Source: Actinosynnema sp. ALI-1.44 (lineage in GTDB: Bacteria; Actinomycetota; Actinomycetes; Mycobacteriales; Pseudonocardiaceae). Taken from it: a stretch of DNA of 64,000 nucleotides. Both the position numbers and the translations under genes were made by a program. Positions 56,318 through 64,000 of this stretch are shown here, in pieces (position 1 is the stretch's first letter; every line of letters starts with the position of its first letter). The notes under the pieces are model-generated. The model saw only the letters and a list, made by a program, of their open reading frames with translations, had not been told where the DNA came from and ran no database searches. The stretch is taken from positions 62,001-126,000 of the forward strand of contig NZ_MTQO01000049.1 in NCBI RefSeq assembly GCF_001984155.1. Reading direction: 5' to 3'.

Positions 56318-57265
56318 GTGATCAAGGCACGCGGTCTCGCGCGCCAGTTCCGGACCCGCGGCCACACGGTCGACGCGGTCCAGGGCGTCGACATCGACGT
56401 CGAACCCGGTGAGCTGGTCGGCTTTCTCGGGCCCAACGGCGCGGGCAAGAGCACGACCCTGCGCATGCTCACCACGCTCCTCCGGCCCACCGCGGGCGAA
56501 GCCGTTGTCGCGGGCCGCGATCTGCTGGCCGACCCGGCCGGGGTACGCGAGCGGATCGGTTACGTCGCACAGGGCCACGGTGCCGGGACCGAGCAGAAAG
56601 TCTTCCAGGAAGCCGAATCCCAGGCCCGCTTCTACGGCCTGTCCCCCGCGGACGCCCGGCGCCGCACCGGCGAACTGTTCGCCCGGTTCGAACTCGACGA
56701 GGTCGCCGACCGCCTCGCGGGCAGGCTGTCCGGTGGGCAGCAACGCCGTCTCGACATCGTGATGGGCATCCTGCACGAACCGAAGCTGCTGTTCCTCGAC
56801 GAGCCGTCCACCGGGCTCGACCCGCAGAGCCGCAGCAACCTGTGGGAGCACATCCGCGCGTTGGGCCGGTCCGGCACCACGATCTTCCTGACCACGCACT
56901 ACCTCGACGAGGCCGACGCGCTCTGCGACCGGATCCTGGTGATCGACCACGGCAAGATCGTCGCCGAGGGGTCACCGGACGCGTTGAAGAGCCAGGTTTC
57001 CGGCGACCTCGTCCAGTTCGAGACCGACACGCCCGCTGTCGCCGCCGAGATCGCGGCGAAGATCGAAGGCGCGCAGGAACTCCGGACCGACGGCAACACC
57101 GTGCGTTTCCGCGTCCCCCGTGGCGACACACAACTCCCGGGACTGCTCCGCGCGCTGGACCACGCCGACGTCAGCCTGATGTCCGTACAGGTCCACCGAC
57201 CCACGCTCGACGACGTTTTCCTGACCATGACAGGCCGTTCACTGCGGGAGGAGTCCTATGCGTGA
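56318..57265 (+). CDS. ABC exporter ATPase (DrrA/daunorubicin type)
   Basis: A protein of 315 residues. The ATPase motifs are complete: FLGPNGAGKST, Q-loop GYVAQGHGAG, signature LSGGQQRRLDI, LLFLDEPSTGLDPQSR and TTHYLDEADALCD. The C-terminal domain matches drug-resistance ATPases (VHRPTLDDVFLTMTGRSL). It pairs with the permease that overlaps it by eight bases. The start is the GTG at 56318 with GGGAGGA upstream. Likely drug or lipid export, repressed by the PadR protein upstream. Confidence 0.93.
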   Translation: MIKARGLARQFRTRGHTVDAVQGVDIDVEPGELVGFLGPNGAGKSTTLRMLTTLLRPTAGEAVVAGRDLLADPAGVRERIGYVAQGHGAGTEQKVFQEAESQARFYGLSPADARRRTGELFARFELDEVADRLAGRLSGGQQRRLDIVMGILHEPKLLFLDEPSTGLDPQSRSNLWEHIRALGRSGTTIFLTTHYLDEADALCDRILVIDHGKIVAEGSPDALKSQVSGDLVQFETDTPAVAAEIAAKIEGAQELRTDGNTVRFRVPRGDTQLPGLLRALDHADVSLMSVQVHRPTLDDVFLTMTGRSLREESYA

Positions 57266-57983
57266 CACCTGGCTCGTACTCCAGCGCACCGCGCGACCGA
57301 CCCTGCGCAACCCGGTCGTCATCGTCTTCGGCCTCATGCAGCCGTTGCTGTTCCTGCTGCTGTTCGGACCACTGCTCGGCGGATCCGGTTCGTGGCAGTG
57401 GTTCGTGCCCGGCCTGATCATCCAGATGGGACTCTTCGGGACCGCGTACGCCGGTTTCGGGCTGATCCCGGAGATCCGGTCCGGTGCGCTGGAGCGGATG
57501 CGCGTCACCCCGGTCAGCAGGGTGGCGCTGCTGACCGGGCGCGTGCTGCACGACGTGGTGATGCTGATCGTCCAGTGTGTACTGCTGCTGGCCGTCTCCA
57601 CGGCGTTCGGGTTCCGCGCGTCGATCGGACACGTCCTGGCCGGGCTCGTGTTCGCGGTTCTCATCGGCGTCTCGGTCGGCTCGGTCTCGTACACGCTGGC
57701 GCTGAAACTCAAGCACGAGTACGCGTTCGCACCCGTGCTCAGTTCGACCGTGATGCCGTTGATGCTGCTGTCCGGTGTGCTGCTGCCGATGAACCAAGGT
57801 CCGCACTGGCTGTACGTGCTCTCGCGGATCAACCCGTTCAGCCACGTCGCCGACGGCGTCCGCGCGGTGATCGCCGGGAACTTCGGGTCCAGTTCGGTGC
57901 TGACAGGCGGCATCGCCGCCGTCGCGTTGGCCGCGATCGGCCTGGTGTGGGGCACGCGGTCGTTCGTCCGCGCCAACGCCTGA
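57258..57983 (+). CDS. ABC-2 type permease
   Basis: A protein of 241 residues with six predicted helices. It has ABC-2 features: FGLMQPLLFLLLFGPLLGG in helix 1, EIRSGALERMRVTPVSRVAL in the coupling region, LMLLSGVLLPMNQGPHWLYV and RINPFSHVADGVRAVIAG. It forms the channel for the ATPase encoded just before it. A 13-base perfect hairpin terminator follows. Confidence 0.93.
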   Translation: MRDTWLVLQRTARPTLRNPVVIVFGLMQPLLFLLLFGPLLGGSGSWQWFVPGLIIQMGLFGTAYAGFGLIPEIRSGALERMRVTPVSRVALLTGRVLHDVVMLIVQCVLLLAVSTAFGFRASIGHVLAGLVFAVLIGVSVGSVSYTLALKLKHEYAFAPVLSSTVMPLMLLSGVLLPMNQGPHWLYVLSRINPFSHVADGVRAVIAGNFGSSSVLTGGIAAVALAAIGLVWGTRSFVRANA

Positions 57984-57986
57984 TTC

Positions 57987-58026
57987 GGGCGCCTTCCCCA
58001 TCGTCACCGTCACGGGGAAGGCGCCC
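57987..58026. terminator. Perfect 13-base hairpin between convergent genes
   Basis: GGGCGCCTTCCCC (57987-57999) pairs with GGGGAAGGCGCCC (58014-58026) around 14 bases. It lies between the permease stop and the rsgA stop, so it can serve both strands. Confidence 0.75.
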
Positions 58027-58032
58027 AGGCGA

Positions 58033-59076
58033 TCAGGGGCGGTGCCGTCCGGACCGGCGCATCTCCTTGTGGATCACCTTCCAACGGCGGCCGCGCTCCT
58101 GCCGCAGGCGCGCGTCCGTCCGGCTGGCGACCCACTCGGCCTCGCGGTTGAGCTTGAACCAGCTGTCGAGCCTGCGCTGGGGCAGCTCACCGGACTCGAT
58201 CGCCTCCAGCACAGCGCAATCCGGCTCGCCGGTGTGCCCGCAGTCGTCGAACCGGCACTGCCCGGCCAACTCCTCGATGTCGGTGAAGACCGCTTCGAGG
58301 CCTTCGCCGCCGTCGCCCGACAGCGACACCCGCCGGATCCCCGGCGTGTCGATGATCAGGCCACCGCGTGGGAGCACGAGCAATTCGCGGTGCACGGTGG
58401 TGTGCCGCCCGCGGCCGTCGGACGCGCGGACCTGTTGCGTCTCCATCACATCCACCCCGGCCAACGCGTTGACCAAGGTGGACTTGCCGGCACCGGACGG
58501 GCCGACGAGCACAGCCGTACGACCGACTCCCAGGTAGGACGCCACGATGTCGACGCCGTCGCCGGTCACCGAGCACACCGGGTGGACGTCGACGCCAGGC
58601 GCCGCGCCCATGACAGCCGAGACGATCTCGCCGATGCGCTCGCCGACGAGATCGGACTTGGTGAGCAGCACGACAGGCGTCGCACCGCTTTCCCACGCCA
58701 GCGCGAGCAGACGCTCGATCCGGCCGAGGTTCGGGTCTCCCCTGCGCCCCTCGATGGACGACGGTTCGACGACGAAGATGACATCCACATTGGACGCCAA
58801 GGTCTGGCTGAGCGAATCCTCGGCCACACCGCCGCGCACGAGCGCGGTCCGGCGGGGCAGCACCGTGACGATGGTGCCGTCGTGCACCGCGACCCAGTCG
58901 CCGACACAGGGCAACGTGATCCGGGACGAGAACTCGATGTGTCGTTCCTGGCCATCGACGATGACCACCGCACCGCTGGAGTGGACGCGGGCGATCTTGC
59001 CGGGGACCGATCCGGCGGGCAGTTCGGCGGCGAAAGTGTCGTCCCAGCCGAGCGTGGTCAGGTCAAACGAGGTCAA
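58033..59076 (-). CDS. rsgA: Ribosome small subunit-dependent GTPase RsgA
   Basis: A protein of about 347 residues: an OB-fold N-terminus, a circularly permuted GTPase (TKSD before Walker A GPSGAGKST, then DTPGIR) and a C-terminal zinc knuckle (CRFDDCGHTGEPDC). It acts late in 30S subunit assembly. I take the TTG at 59076 (LTSFDLTTLGWDD) with GAAGGG ten bases upstream. The in-frame TTG/ATG at 59130/59124 has no suitable ribosome site. A small frame with a better ribosome site overlaps the start. Confidence 0.85.
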   Translation of the reverse strand: MTSFDLTTLGWDDTFAAELPAGSVPGKIARVHSSGAVVIVDGQERHIEFSSRITLPCVGDWVAVHDGTIVTVLPRRTALVRGGVAEDSLSQTLASNVDVIFVVEPSSIEGRRGDPNLGRIERLLALAWESGATPVVLLTKSDLVGERIGEIVSAVMGAAPGVDVHPVCSVTGDGVDIVASYLGVGRTAVLVGPSGAGKSTLVNALAGVDVMETQQVRASDGRGRHTTVHRELLVLPRGGLIIDTPGIRRVSLSGDGGEGLEAVFTDIEELAGQCRFDDCGHTGEPDCAVLEAIESGELPQRRLDSWFKLNREAEWVASRTDARLRQERGRRWKVIHKEMRRSGRHRP

Positions 59077-59140
59077 CGCGGGTAAACCCTTCGAGAGAGG
59101 TGACGGGAAGCAGACGTGCGGCATCGACAAAGACAGCCAC
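59063..59140 (-). CDS. Possible leader peptide before rsgA
   Basis: A 25-codon frame (begins VAVFVDAARLLPVT) starts at a GTG that has GGGAGGTG seven bases upstream, the best ribosome site in the region. It ends 14 bases inside the rsgA frame. It may couple translation to rsgA. Alternatively the ribosome site could reflect an undetected rsgA start. Confidence 0.4.
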   Translation of the reverse strand: MAVFVDAARLLPVTSLEGFTRVDLV

Positions 59141-59167
59141 GGCTACACACCTCCCTTTCTCTCGAAG
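59089..59167. repeat. 10-base inverted repeat upstream of rsgA
   Basis: CTTCGAGAGA (59089-59098) and TCTCTCGAAG (59158-59167) are perfect and flank 59 bases that contain the leader-peptide start. Confidence 0.45.
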
Positions 59168-59177
59168 TAGGACCACC

Positions 59178-60179
59178 CTAGACGGCGTCGTGCCGGGGCG
59201 CATCCGATTTAAGCCGGGTCCGCAACAGCTTGACGTTGTACGGGCCCCACTGCGACAGCGTGAAGTAGACGTCCTCCCCGTCGTTGGCCCATGGATGCAG
59301 GTAGCCGCCGTAGGGCGCGGGGTAGTCCTTGCCGTCGGCGACGACCTGACCGTCCGCCCATGGCCCGGTCAACTCCGGCGCCCAACGCAGCACGATGGCA
59401 CCCCGCTCCTCGTCGAGGTGCAACGCGATCCACTGGCCGAACCGGTCGTTGTACTCCACCGACAGCTCACCGACGGGCCCGCTCATCACCGGAGTCGCCC
59501 TGACCGGGTCCCGGACCCACTCGCCGTCGGAGAAGTAGGTGTAGGAGGCGGGGCTGAGCACGTCGAACCGGCCGCACCGGCCCAGGTAGGCCGGTCCGAA
59601 CCGGCCATTCGTCGTACCCATGAGGTAGACGTGGTCCCGCTCGGCGGCGAACGCACAGATCTGGAACGGGTGGTCACCCTTGGGCGAGTTGGGCCAGCGC
59701 GCACCCGGCGGCTTGGTCCACGTATCACCCCCGTCGACGGACACAGCGATACCCGCGTAGTTCGTGTCCCACGTACCAGCAGGGCCCCACTTCCGCACGG
59801 ACATGTAGTGCAGGTAGTTGTAGCCGCCGACGGCGATACCGGAATTGGGGATGACGGTGTTCTCATCCGCCTGCCGATCCCGCTCGAGAATCTGCGCCGC
59901 CGTCCCATCCGCCCGGGGCACGACGGAGTCGAACCGCAACCCGGTCTCCAGATCCCGGTTGCTGGCGAACGCGAGCGCATTGCAGCGCCAGTCGGAGCCC
60001 TTCGGCGGGCCGGCGCCGTTGCCACCCCAGCCGACGCCGTAGGTGTCCCCGAACGCACACAGCAGCTTGCCCTGGCCGTTGTCCCAGAGAATGCCCAAGT
60101 CGGTGGCATGGATGCCGAACTTGCGCGTGACCTCCCCGGTAACAGGCCCGATCTCCTCGGTCGCCACCACTTGGACCAT
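59178..60179 (-). CDS. DUF4185 domain protein
   Basis: A protein of 333 residues with a propeller-like pattern of repeated Gly/Trp/Asp blades (WDNGQGKLLCAFGDTYGVGW, AVSVDGGDTWTKPPGARW, DPVRATPVMSGPVGELSVEY, GPWADGQVV). This is the DUF4185 family, which often looks like glycan-binding or sialidase-like propellers. There is no signal peptide, although many relatives are secreted. The start ATG at 60179 lacks a strong ribosome site. It lies alone, with the noncoding island upstream. Confidence 0.8.
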   Translation of the reverse strand: MVQVVATEEIGPVTGEVTRKFGIHATDLGILWDNGQGKLLCAFGDTYGVGWGGNGAGPPKGSDWRCNALAFASNRDLETGLRFDSVVPRADGTAAQILERDRQADENTVIPNSGIAVGGYNYLHYMSVRKWGPAGTWDTNYAGIAVSVDGGDTWTKPPGARWPNSPKGDHPFQICAFAAERDHVYLMGTTNGRFGPAYLGRCGRFDVLSPASYTYFSDGEWVRDPVRATPVMSGPVGELSVEYNDRFGQWIALHLDEERGAIVLRWAPELTGPWADGQVVADGKDYPAPYGGYLHPWANDGEDVYFTLSQWGPYNVKLLRTRLKSDAPRHDAV

Positions 60180-60231
60180 GCGGCCACGCTACGTGCTCCT
60201 CCGCCACTCCGCAGCGGCGCGAGACGCACGC

Positions 60232-60316
60232 CAGTGTCCGCCGAGTCAGGGCATCCGTAAGTGAAACGGACCCCTTGATGCGTGTGGTTGGAGTTGCCCC
60301 GTTTTGGCGGACACTG
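60232..60316. repeat. 85-base element bounded by 11-base inverted repeats
   Basis: CAGTGTCCGCC (60232-60242) and GGCGGACACTG (60306-60316) are perfect. Inside, GGGCA pairs with TGCCC and TCCGT with ACGGA. It could be a small structured RNA or a miniature inverted-repeat element. No transposase gene is nearby. Confidence 0.5.
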
Positions 60317-60448
60317 ACGGTCATGCCGCGGTGTTCTCCGGGTGAAAAGAAGGGCCCTCGCCGGGAGCAGACCTCTGGGCAGGAGGTCTTCGCGTCGTGT
60401 TCTTCCCGGCGCATGTTTTTATGACCCGGGGTTGTGAGGCGCGGGCGC

Positions 60449-60580
60449 CTCCTGCCCGTCGACCTGCCCCAGGGAACCACGGTCTATCAAGAGGATCGGT
60501 ACCGCTATCGCTGGGCTGTTTTGTGCAGGCCGACCTCTTGACAGCCCGTGGTTGGCTTCGCCCAGGCCGACGGGCAGGAG
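60449..60580. repeat. 132-base long nested hairpin
   Basis: Three perfectly paired segments nest: 60449-60461 with 60568-60580 (13 bases), 60475-60482 with 60546-60553 (8), and 60487-60494 with 60534-60541 (8). A further CCTG/CAGG pair sits next to the outer stem. No reading frame explains it. Confidence 0.6.
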
Positions 60581-60600
60581 ACACCCCCGAAGCCCCACTC

Positions 60601-60830
60601 TGCGCTAGCGCGCGGCCTATGTGGCTGGGTTTTGCGGCTAGCGCGCGGCCTGTGTGGCTGGGTCTGCGCTGACGCGCGGCCTGTGTGGCTGGGTTTTGCG
60701 GCTAGCGCGCGGCCTGTGTGGCTCGGTTTGCGCTAACACCCGGGCCTTTCGGGTTGGGCTGCGCTGGCGCGCGAGCTTGTTGGGGCCGGGTCTGCGCTGG
60801 CGCGCGAGCCGACCGGGGCTTGGCCGTGGG
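60601..60830. repeat. Imperfect tandem repeat of 31-32-base units
   Basis: About seven units of the form TGCGCTAGCGCGCGGCCTGT followed by GTGGCTGGGTTT occur head to tail. The first four are near-identical and the last three diverged. It lies downstream of rsmI and upstream of the DUF4185 gene. There are no unique spacers, so it is not CRISPR. Confidence 0.75.
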
Positions 60831-60873
60831 TATCGCCGTGGGTATACGTTGCCGGTCGGCAAGGCTGGCGCTG

Positions 60874-61707
60874 TCAGAGGCTGGCGTCGTAGAGGGCCTT
60901 CTTGCTGACTCCTGCGGCTTCGGCGATCTCCGCTACCACTGTCTTCAGGCGTTCGCCGTTGTCCACTCGTGCCCTTACTTTGGTCACCAGGGCTGGTAGG
61001 TCTGTCTCCGTTGGCGCCGCTGGGCCGACTACTACGGTGATCTCGCCGCGGACTCCGTCCGCCGCCCAGGCTGCCAGTTCGGCCAGTCCTCCTCGGCGGA
61101 CTTCCTCGTAGGTCTTCGTCAGTTCTCGGCATACCGCTGCTGAGCGGTCTCCGCCGAGTACCTCCACGGCCTGCGCCAGCGTGTCGGCCAGCCTGTGCGG
61201 CGACTCGAAGAACACCGCCGTACGTCGTTCCTCGGCCAACTCCGCCAGCCAGCGACCGCGCTCGCCTGACTTGCGTGGTGCGAATCCCTCGAAGGTGAAC
61301 CTGTCACAGGGCAGGCCGGACACCGCCAGTGCCGTCGTCACCGCTGACGGGCCTGGCAGGCAGGTCACCGGGATCTTTTCGGCGATACACGCCGTCACCA
61401 GGCGGTAGCCGGGGTCCGAGACGCTGGGCATCCCTGCGTCCGTGACGAGCAGCACAGTCGAGCCGTTGGTCATGGCTTCGATCAGTGCTGGGATTCGGCT
61501 CGTTTCGACCGCGTCGTAGAAGCTCACCACCTTGCCTGACGGCGACACGCCGAGCGCGGTGGCGAGTGCGCGCAGCCTTCTGGTGTCTTCCGCTGCGATC
61601 ACTTCTGCCCCGGCCAGGGCGTCTGTCAGGCGGGGGGAGGCGTCGCGGGAGTCACCGAGCGGTGTCGCCGCGAGCACTAGTCGGCCGGAACCGGATACGG
61701 GGCTCAC
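60874..61707 (-). CDS. rsmI: 16S rRNA (cytidine-2'-O)-methyltransferase RsmI
   Basis: A protein of 277 residues. Motifs are LVLAATPLGDSRDASPRL, EVIAAEDTRRLRALAT, LLVTDAGMPSVSDPGYRLV, LPGPSAVTTALAVSGLP and FFESPHRLADTL. It 2'-O-methylates C1402 of 16S rRNA. The start is the GTG at 61707. It is divergent from pmt with a 24-base gap, the same arrangement as Rv1003/Rv1002c. Confidence 0.95.
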   Translation of the reverse strand: MSPVSGSGRLVLAATPLGDSRDASPRLTDALAGAEVIAAEDTRRLRALATALGVSPSGKVVSFYDAVETSRIPALIEAMTNGSTVLLVTDAGMPSVSDPGYRLVTACIAEKIPVTCLPGPSAVTTALAVSGLPCDRFTFEGFAPRKSGERGRWLAELAEERRTAVFFESPHRLADTLAQAVEVLGGDRSAAVCRELTKTYEEVRRGGLAELAAWAADGVRGEITVVVGPAAPTETDLPALVTKVRARVDNGERLKTVVAEIAEAAGVSKKALYDASL

Positions 61708-61731
61708 ACCGCTCACCCTACGATCGGGCGC

Positions 61732-63288
61732 GTGACTGCCCTCGTGACCGGGTCCGACCGCCGGTCGGACGACCAGGCGGAGGAGGCTCCCCGGGCACAA
61801 GCGCCGGGTGCCGATCCGGCTGCCCACCTGCTCGGCCGCCCCATGCCTGCCGATCGGCTCCGCGGCTGGCTGGTCGCGGGTGTGCTCGCGGTCATCGGCG
61901 GCATCGTCCGGCTGCAGAACCTCGGCTTCCCCACCCACAACGGCACGCCGGTCTTCGACGAGAAGCACTACACGCCGCAGGCGTGGCAGATGCTGCGCAA
62001 CGGCGGCTACGAGGACAACCCGGGTTACGAGCTCACTGTCCACCCGCCGCTGGCCAAGCAGTTGATCTCCATCGGTGAATGGCTGTTCGGCTACAACGGG
62101 TGGGGCTGGCGGTTCACCGCCGCGATCCTCGGCACGTTGATGGTTCTCATGATCGTGCGGATCGCCCGGCGGCTCACCCGGTCGACCCTGCTCGGCGCGG
62201 TCGCCGGGATCCTGCTCATCTGCGACGGCGTCCTGCACCTGATGAGCCGGTCGGGGATGTTGGACATCTTCATCGCGTTCTTCGTCCTCGCCGCGTTCGG
62301 GTGTGTGCTGCTGGACCGCGACCAGATGCGGCAACGGCTCGCGGTCACCATTCGTGAGGGCTGGGTCAACGACTCGATCTACGGCCCCCGGCTCGGCTTC
62401 CGCTGGTGGCGGTTCGCCGCCGGGGTCAGCCTCGGGCTCGCGTGCGCGTCCAAATGGGGTGGCCTTTACTGGGTCGCCGCGTTCGGCCTGATGACGGTCA
62501 TCTGGGACGCGACCGCGCGCAGGTCGGCCGGGGTGGCGCACCCCTGGGTCGGCGCGATCCGCCGTGACCTGCTGCCCGGCCTGTGGGCGTTGCTGCTCGT
62601 GCCCGTCCTGGTCTACCTGGGCACGTGGTGGGCCTGGTTCGGCAGCGAGACCGGCGTCGACCGGCACCTGGTGACCACGTGGTGGGGCCCGTTCGGTCCG
62701 GCGTTGCGTTCGCTGTTCGACTACTCCGCCAACGTCCTGAACTTCCACGAGTCGCTGGTGACCAAGCCGAACGAGCCGCACCCGTGGGAGTCGAAGCCGT
62801 GGACGTGGCCGATGGGCCTGCGGCCGATGCTCTTCTACTGGGACAGCGCGACGACCGGCTGCGGTGAGAGCCAGTGCGTCAGCGCCACCATGCTGATCGG
62901 CACCCCGGCCATGTGGTGGCTGGCGTTCCCGATGCTCGCGTGGGGCCTGTGGCGCATGGTCGGCAGGCTCGACTGGCGCTACACCGCCGTGGTCGTCGCC
63001 TACCACGCGGGCCTGCTGCCGTGGTTTCTCAACCTCGACCGGCAGATGTACTTCTTCTACATGACGCCGGTCTCGGCGTTCCTGATCCTCGGCCTCGTCC
63101 TGCCGCTCGGCCAGATCCTCGGCACGGCCAAGGACGGCTACGAACGCCGGGGCACCGGCCTGCTCGTCGTGGCGATCTACGTCGGGCTGGTGGTCGCGAA
63201 CTTCGTCTGGCTCTGGCCGATCCTCAACGGCGACTCGATCACCAACGCGCGGTGGCAGGCCGAACTCTGGCTGCCGTCCTGGCGCTGA
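61732..63288 (+). CDS. pmt: Dolichyl-phosphate-mannose--protein mannosyltransferase family (Pmt)
   Basis: A protein of 518 residues with about ten predicted helices. The first extracytoplasmic loop has the conserved Asp-Glu pair (VFDEKHYTPQAWQML), followed by RIARRLTRSTLLGAVAGILL and a long loop with WESKPWTWPMGLRPMLFYW. The C-terminus is typical (FLILGLVLPLGQILG). It transfers mannose from polyprenyl-phosphate-mannose to Ser/Thr of Sec-exported proteins. The start is the GTG at 61732, probably leaderless. Confidence 0.94.
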   Translation: MTALVTGSDRRSDDQAEEAPRAQAPGADPAAHLLGRPMPADRLRGWLVAGVLAVIGGIVRLQNLGFPTHNGTPVFDEKHYTPQAWQMLRNGGYEDNPGYELTVHPPLAKQLISIGEWLFGYNGWGWRFTAAILGTLMVLMIVRIARRLTRSTLLGAVAGILLICDGVLHLMSRSGMLDIFIAFFVLAAFGCVLLDRDQMRQRLAVTIREGWVNDSIYGPRLGFRWWRFAAGVSLGLACASKWGGLYWVAAFGLMTVIWDATARRSAGVAHPWVGAIRRDLLPGLWALLLVPVLVYLGTWWAWFGSETGVDRHLVTTWWGPFGPALRSLFDYSANVLNFHESLVTKPNEPHPWESKPWTWPMGLRPMLFYWDSATTGCGESQCVSATMLIGTPAMWWLAFPMLAWGLWRMVGRLDWRYTAVVVAYHAGLLPWFLNLDRQMYFFYMTPVSAFLILGLVLPLGQILGTAKDGYERRGTGLLVVAIYVGLVVANFVWLWPILNGDSITNARWQAELWLPSWR

Positions 63289-63296
63289 ACGAGGGG

Positions 63297-64000
63297 CTAC
63301 GCGCCGAACCGACGCGTGGGGTTGTGCTTCTTCTGCGTCGGGCGGGTCCGTTCCAGGTCCGGCGGCGCCGGTTGCTGGGCCTGGTTGACCGGCGGCCGGG
63401 GCGGGTTCGTCGACCGGGTGCGTTCCGGATCCGTGAACGACGTGCGCTCGGGGTCGGTGACCTTCGTGCGCTCCGCACCTCCCGCAGGCGGTGCCGTCAC
63501 CTTCGTGCGGTCCAGCGCCGCGATGTCCTCACGCTTGACGACCTTGGTGACCGGTCCGTCCTCGGCGTGGCCGCCCTTGGACAGCCAGCCGCCGGTCTGC
63601 CTGATCACGGTGTCGAGCGTGGGCCTGCCCGCCGGGTCCGGGCCCAGAGCGGCCGTCAGCAGCCGCAGGTGGACGCTGTTGTTCGGCAGGTGCGTGACGC
63701 GTTCGGCCTTGGCAGCCGCCATCAGCGCCGCCATCGGGTTGTCACGGGTTCCGCGCGGCGGTTCGCCCGTCAACGCGTAGGACACCGTCGCGGCCAACTG
63801 CCACGCGTCCGACGCGGGCGTGGCCGGTGATCCGGCGGCGGTCTCCGGCGCGAGGAAGTCCGGGGTGCCGACCATCATGCCGGTCTTGGTCAGCGTCGAA
63901 TCACCCTTCGACCTGGCGATACCGAAGTCGATCAGGTGCGGCATGCCGGACGGGTCGATCATGATGTTCGACGGCTTGATGTCACGGTGCAGCACGCCCT
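63297..64000 (-). CDS. Serine/threonine protein kinase (N-terminal part outside window)
   Basis: The frame enters from the right edge in the catalytic loop (HRDIKPSNIMIDPSG), continues with DFGIARSKGD and the activation segment TKTGMMVGTPDFLAPE, and then the C-lobe. After the kinase domain comes a Pro/Thr/Arg-rich tail with five copies of a (D/E)RT-x-x-T motif and no membrane segment. It is a Hanks-type kinase like actinobacterial Pkn proteins. The tail probably carries phosphorylation sites that recruit FHA proteins. It is convergent with pmt. Confidence 0.92.
   Translation of the reverse strand, partial: GVLHRDIKPSNIMIDPSGMPHLIDFGIARSKGDSTLTKTGMMVGTPDFLAPETAAGSPATPASDAWQLAATVSYALTGEPPRGTRDNPMAALMAAAKAERVTHLPNNSVHLRLLTAALGPDPAGRPTLDTVIRQTGGWLSKGGHAEDGPVTKVVKREDIAALDRTKVTAPPAGGAERTKVTDPERTSFTDPERTRSTNPPRPPVNQAQQPAPPDLERTRPTQKKHNPTRRFGA

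Noticed and set aside
59077-59130. Longer rsgA start at TTG 59130 or ATG 59124
   Set aside because: The only good ribosome site upstream is about 17 bases away from 59130 and fits a different frame, and the family N-terminus aligns better with the TTG at 59076.
60601-60830. CRISPR array
   Set aside because: The units are contiguous with no unique spacers, and no cas genes are present.
60548-60908. Frames encoding repeated GLCGWVLRLARG-like peptides
   Set aside because: They arise from the tandem DNA repeat. They lack ribosome sites and have unnatural composition.

Overview
The window is high-GC DNA from an actinobacterium, most likely of the order Pseudonocardiales (Amycolatopsis/Kibdelosporangium/Lentzea-like; this is inferred). 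The evidence is the frequent GTG/TTG starts, the rpfB-rsmA-ispE cluster, eno-ftsB-DUF501, a tricorn protease homologue, an AfsR/SARP regulator, an XRE-DUF397 pair, a PMT-family mannosyltransferase and a pknB-type kinase. Many housekeeping genes lie in the same neighbourhood as M. tuberculosis Rv1002c-Rv1026 (pmt/rsmI, tatD, rpfB, ksgA, ispE, the pks16-like ligase, pth, rplY, prsA, glmU, mfd, mazG, eno, ftsB, DUF501), with lineage-specific genes inserted between them.

Layout. 1-3.9 kb: a lytic transglycosylase cut by the window edge, the coupled eno-ftsB-DUF501 operon and a TPR gene. 4-13.2 kb: a phosphate-uptake (Pst) locus with pstC-pstA-pstS in one operon, a second very large PstS-like protein, a sortase-fold protein without its catalytic residues, a third PstS-like protein, and pstB on the opposite strand. 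13.3-16.3 kb: small secreted or cytoplasmic proteins, a second lytic transglycosylase and a leaderless solute-binding protein. 16.3-24.8 kb: tricorn, mazG, a SurA-like lipoprotein and mfd. 24.8-36.9 kb: an accessory region holding XRE/DUF397, an enoyl-CoA hydratase, a PQQ sugar dehydrogenase, a SARP regulator, a WXG-like pair, an AMP-ligase, a Uma2 nuclease-fold protein and a TetR-desaturase operon preceded by a near-consensus iron box and a long palindrome.

37.2-45 kb: tRNA-Gln, a GGDEF protein, glmU-prs, a broken DUF1023 hydrolase gene with a lipoprotein gene, rplY-pth. 45-55.6 kb: a Moco oxidoreductase, a fatty acyl-AMP ligase, an ABC-F protein, ispE, a MetN-like ATPase with degenerate active-site motifs, rsmA, rpfB behind an MtrA-type box and a long structured leader, and tatD. 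55.6-64 kb: a PadR-ABC exporter cassette with two perfect operators, rsgA with a probable leader peptide, a DUF4185 protein, a roughly 700-base noncoding island with two long inverted repeats and a 31-32-base tandem repeat, rsmI, pmt, and the C-terminal part of a Ser/Thr kinase.

Themes. Several genes act in cell-wall growth: FtsB, GlmU, RpfB, two lytic transglycosylases, Pmt and a kinase. The Pst locus handles phosphate. The most unusual items are the Pst locus with anchored PstS proteins and a dead sortase, the degenerate MetN, the dual operator region of the desaturase, and the structured noncoding island at 60.2-60.8 kb.
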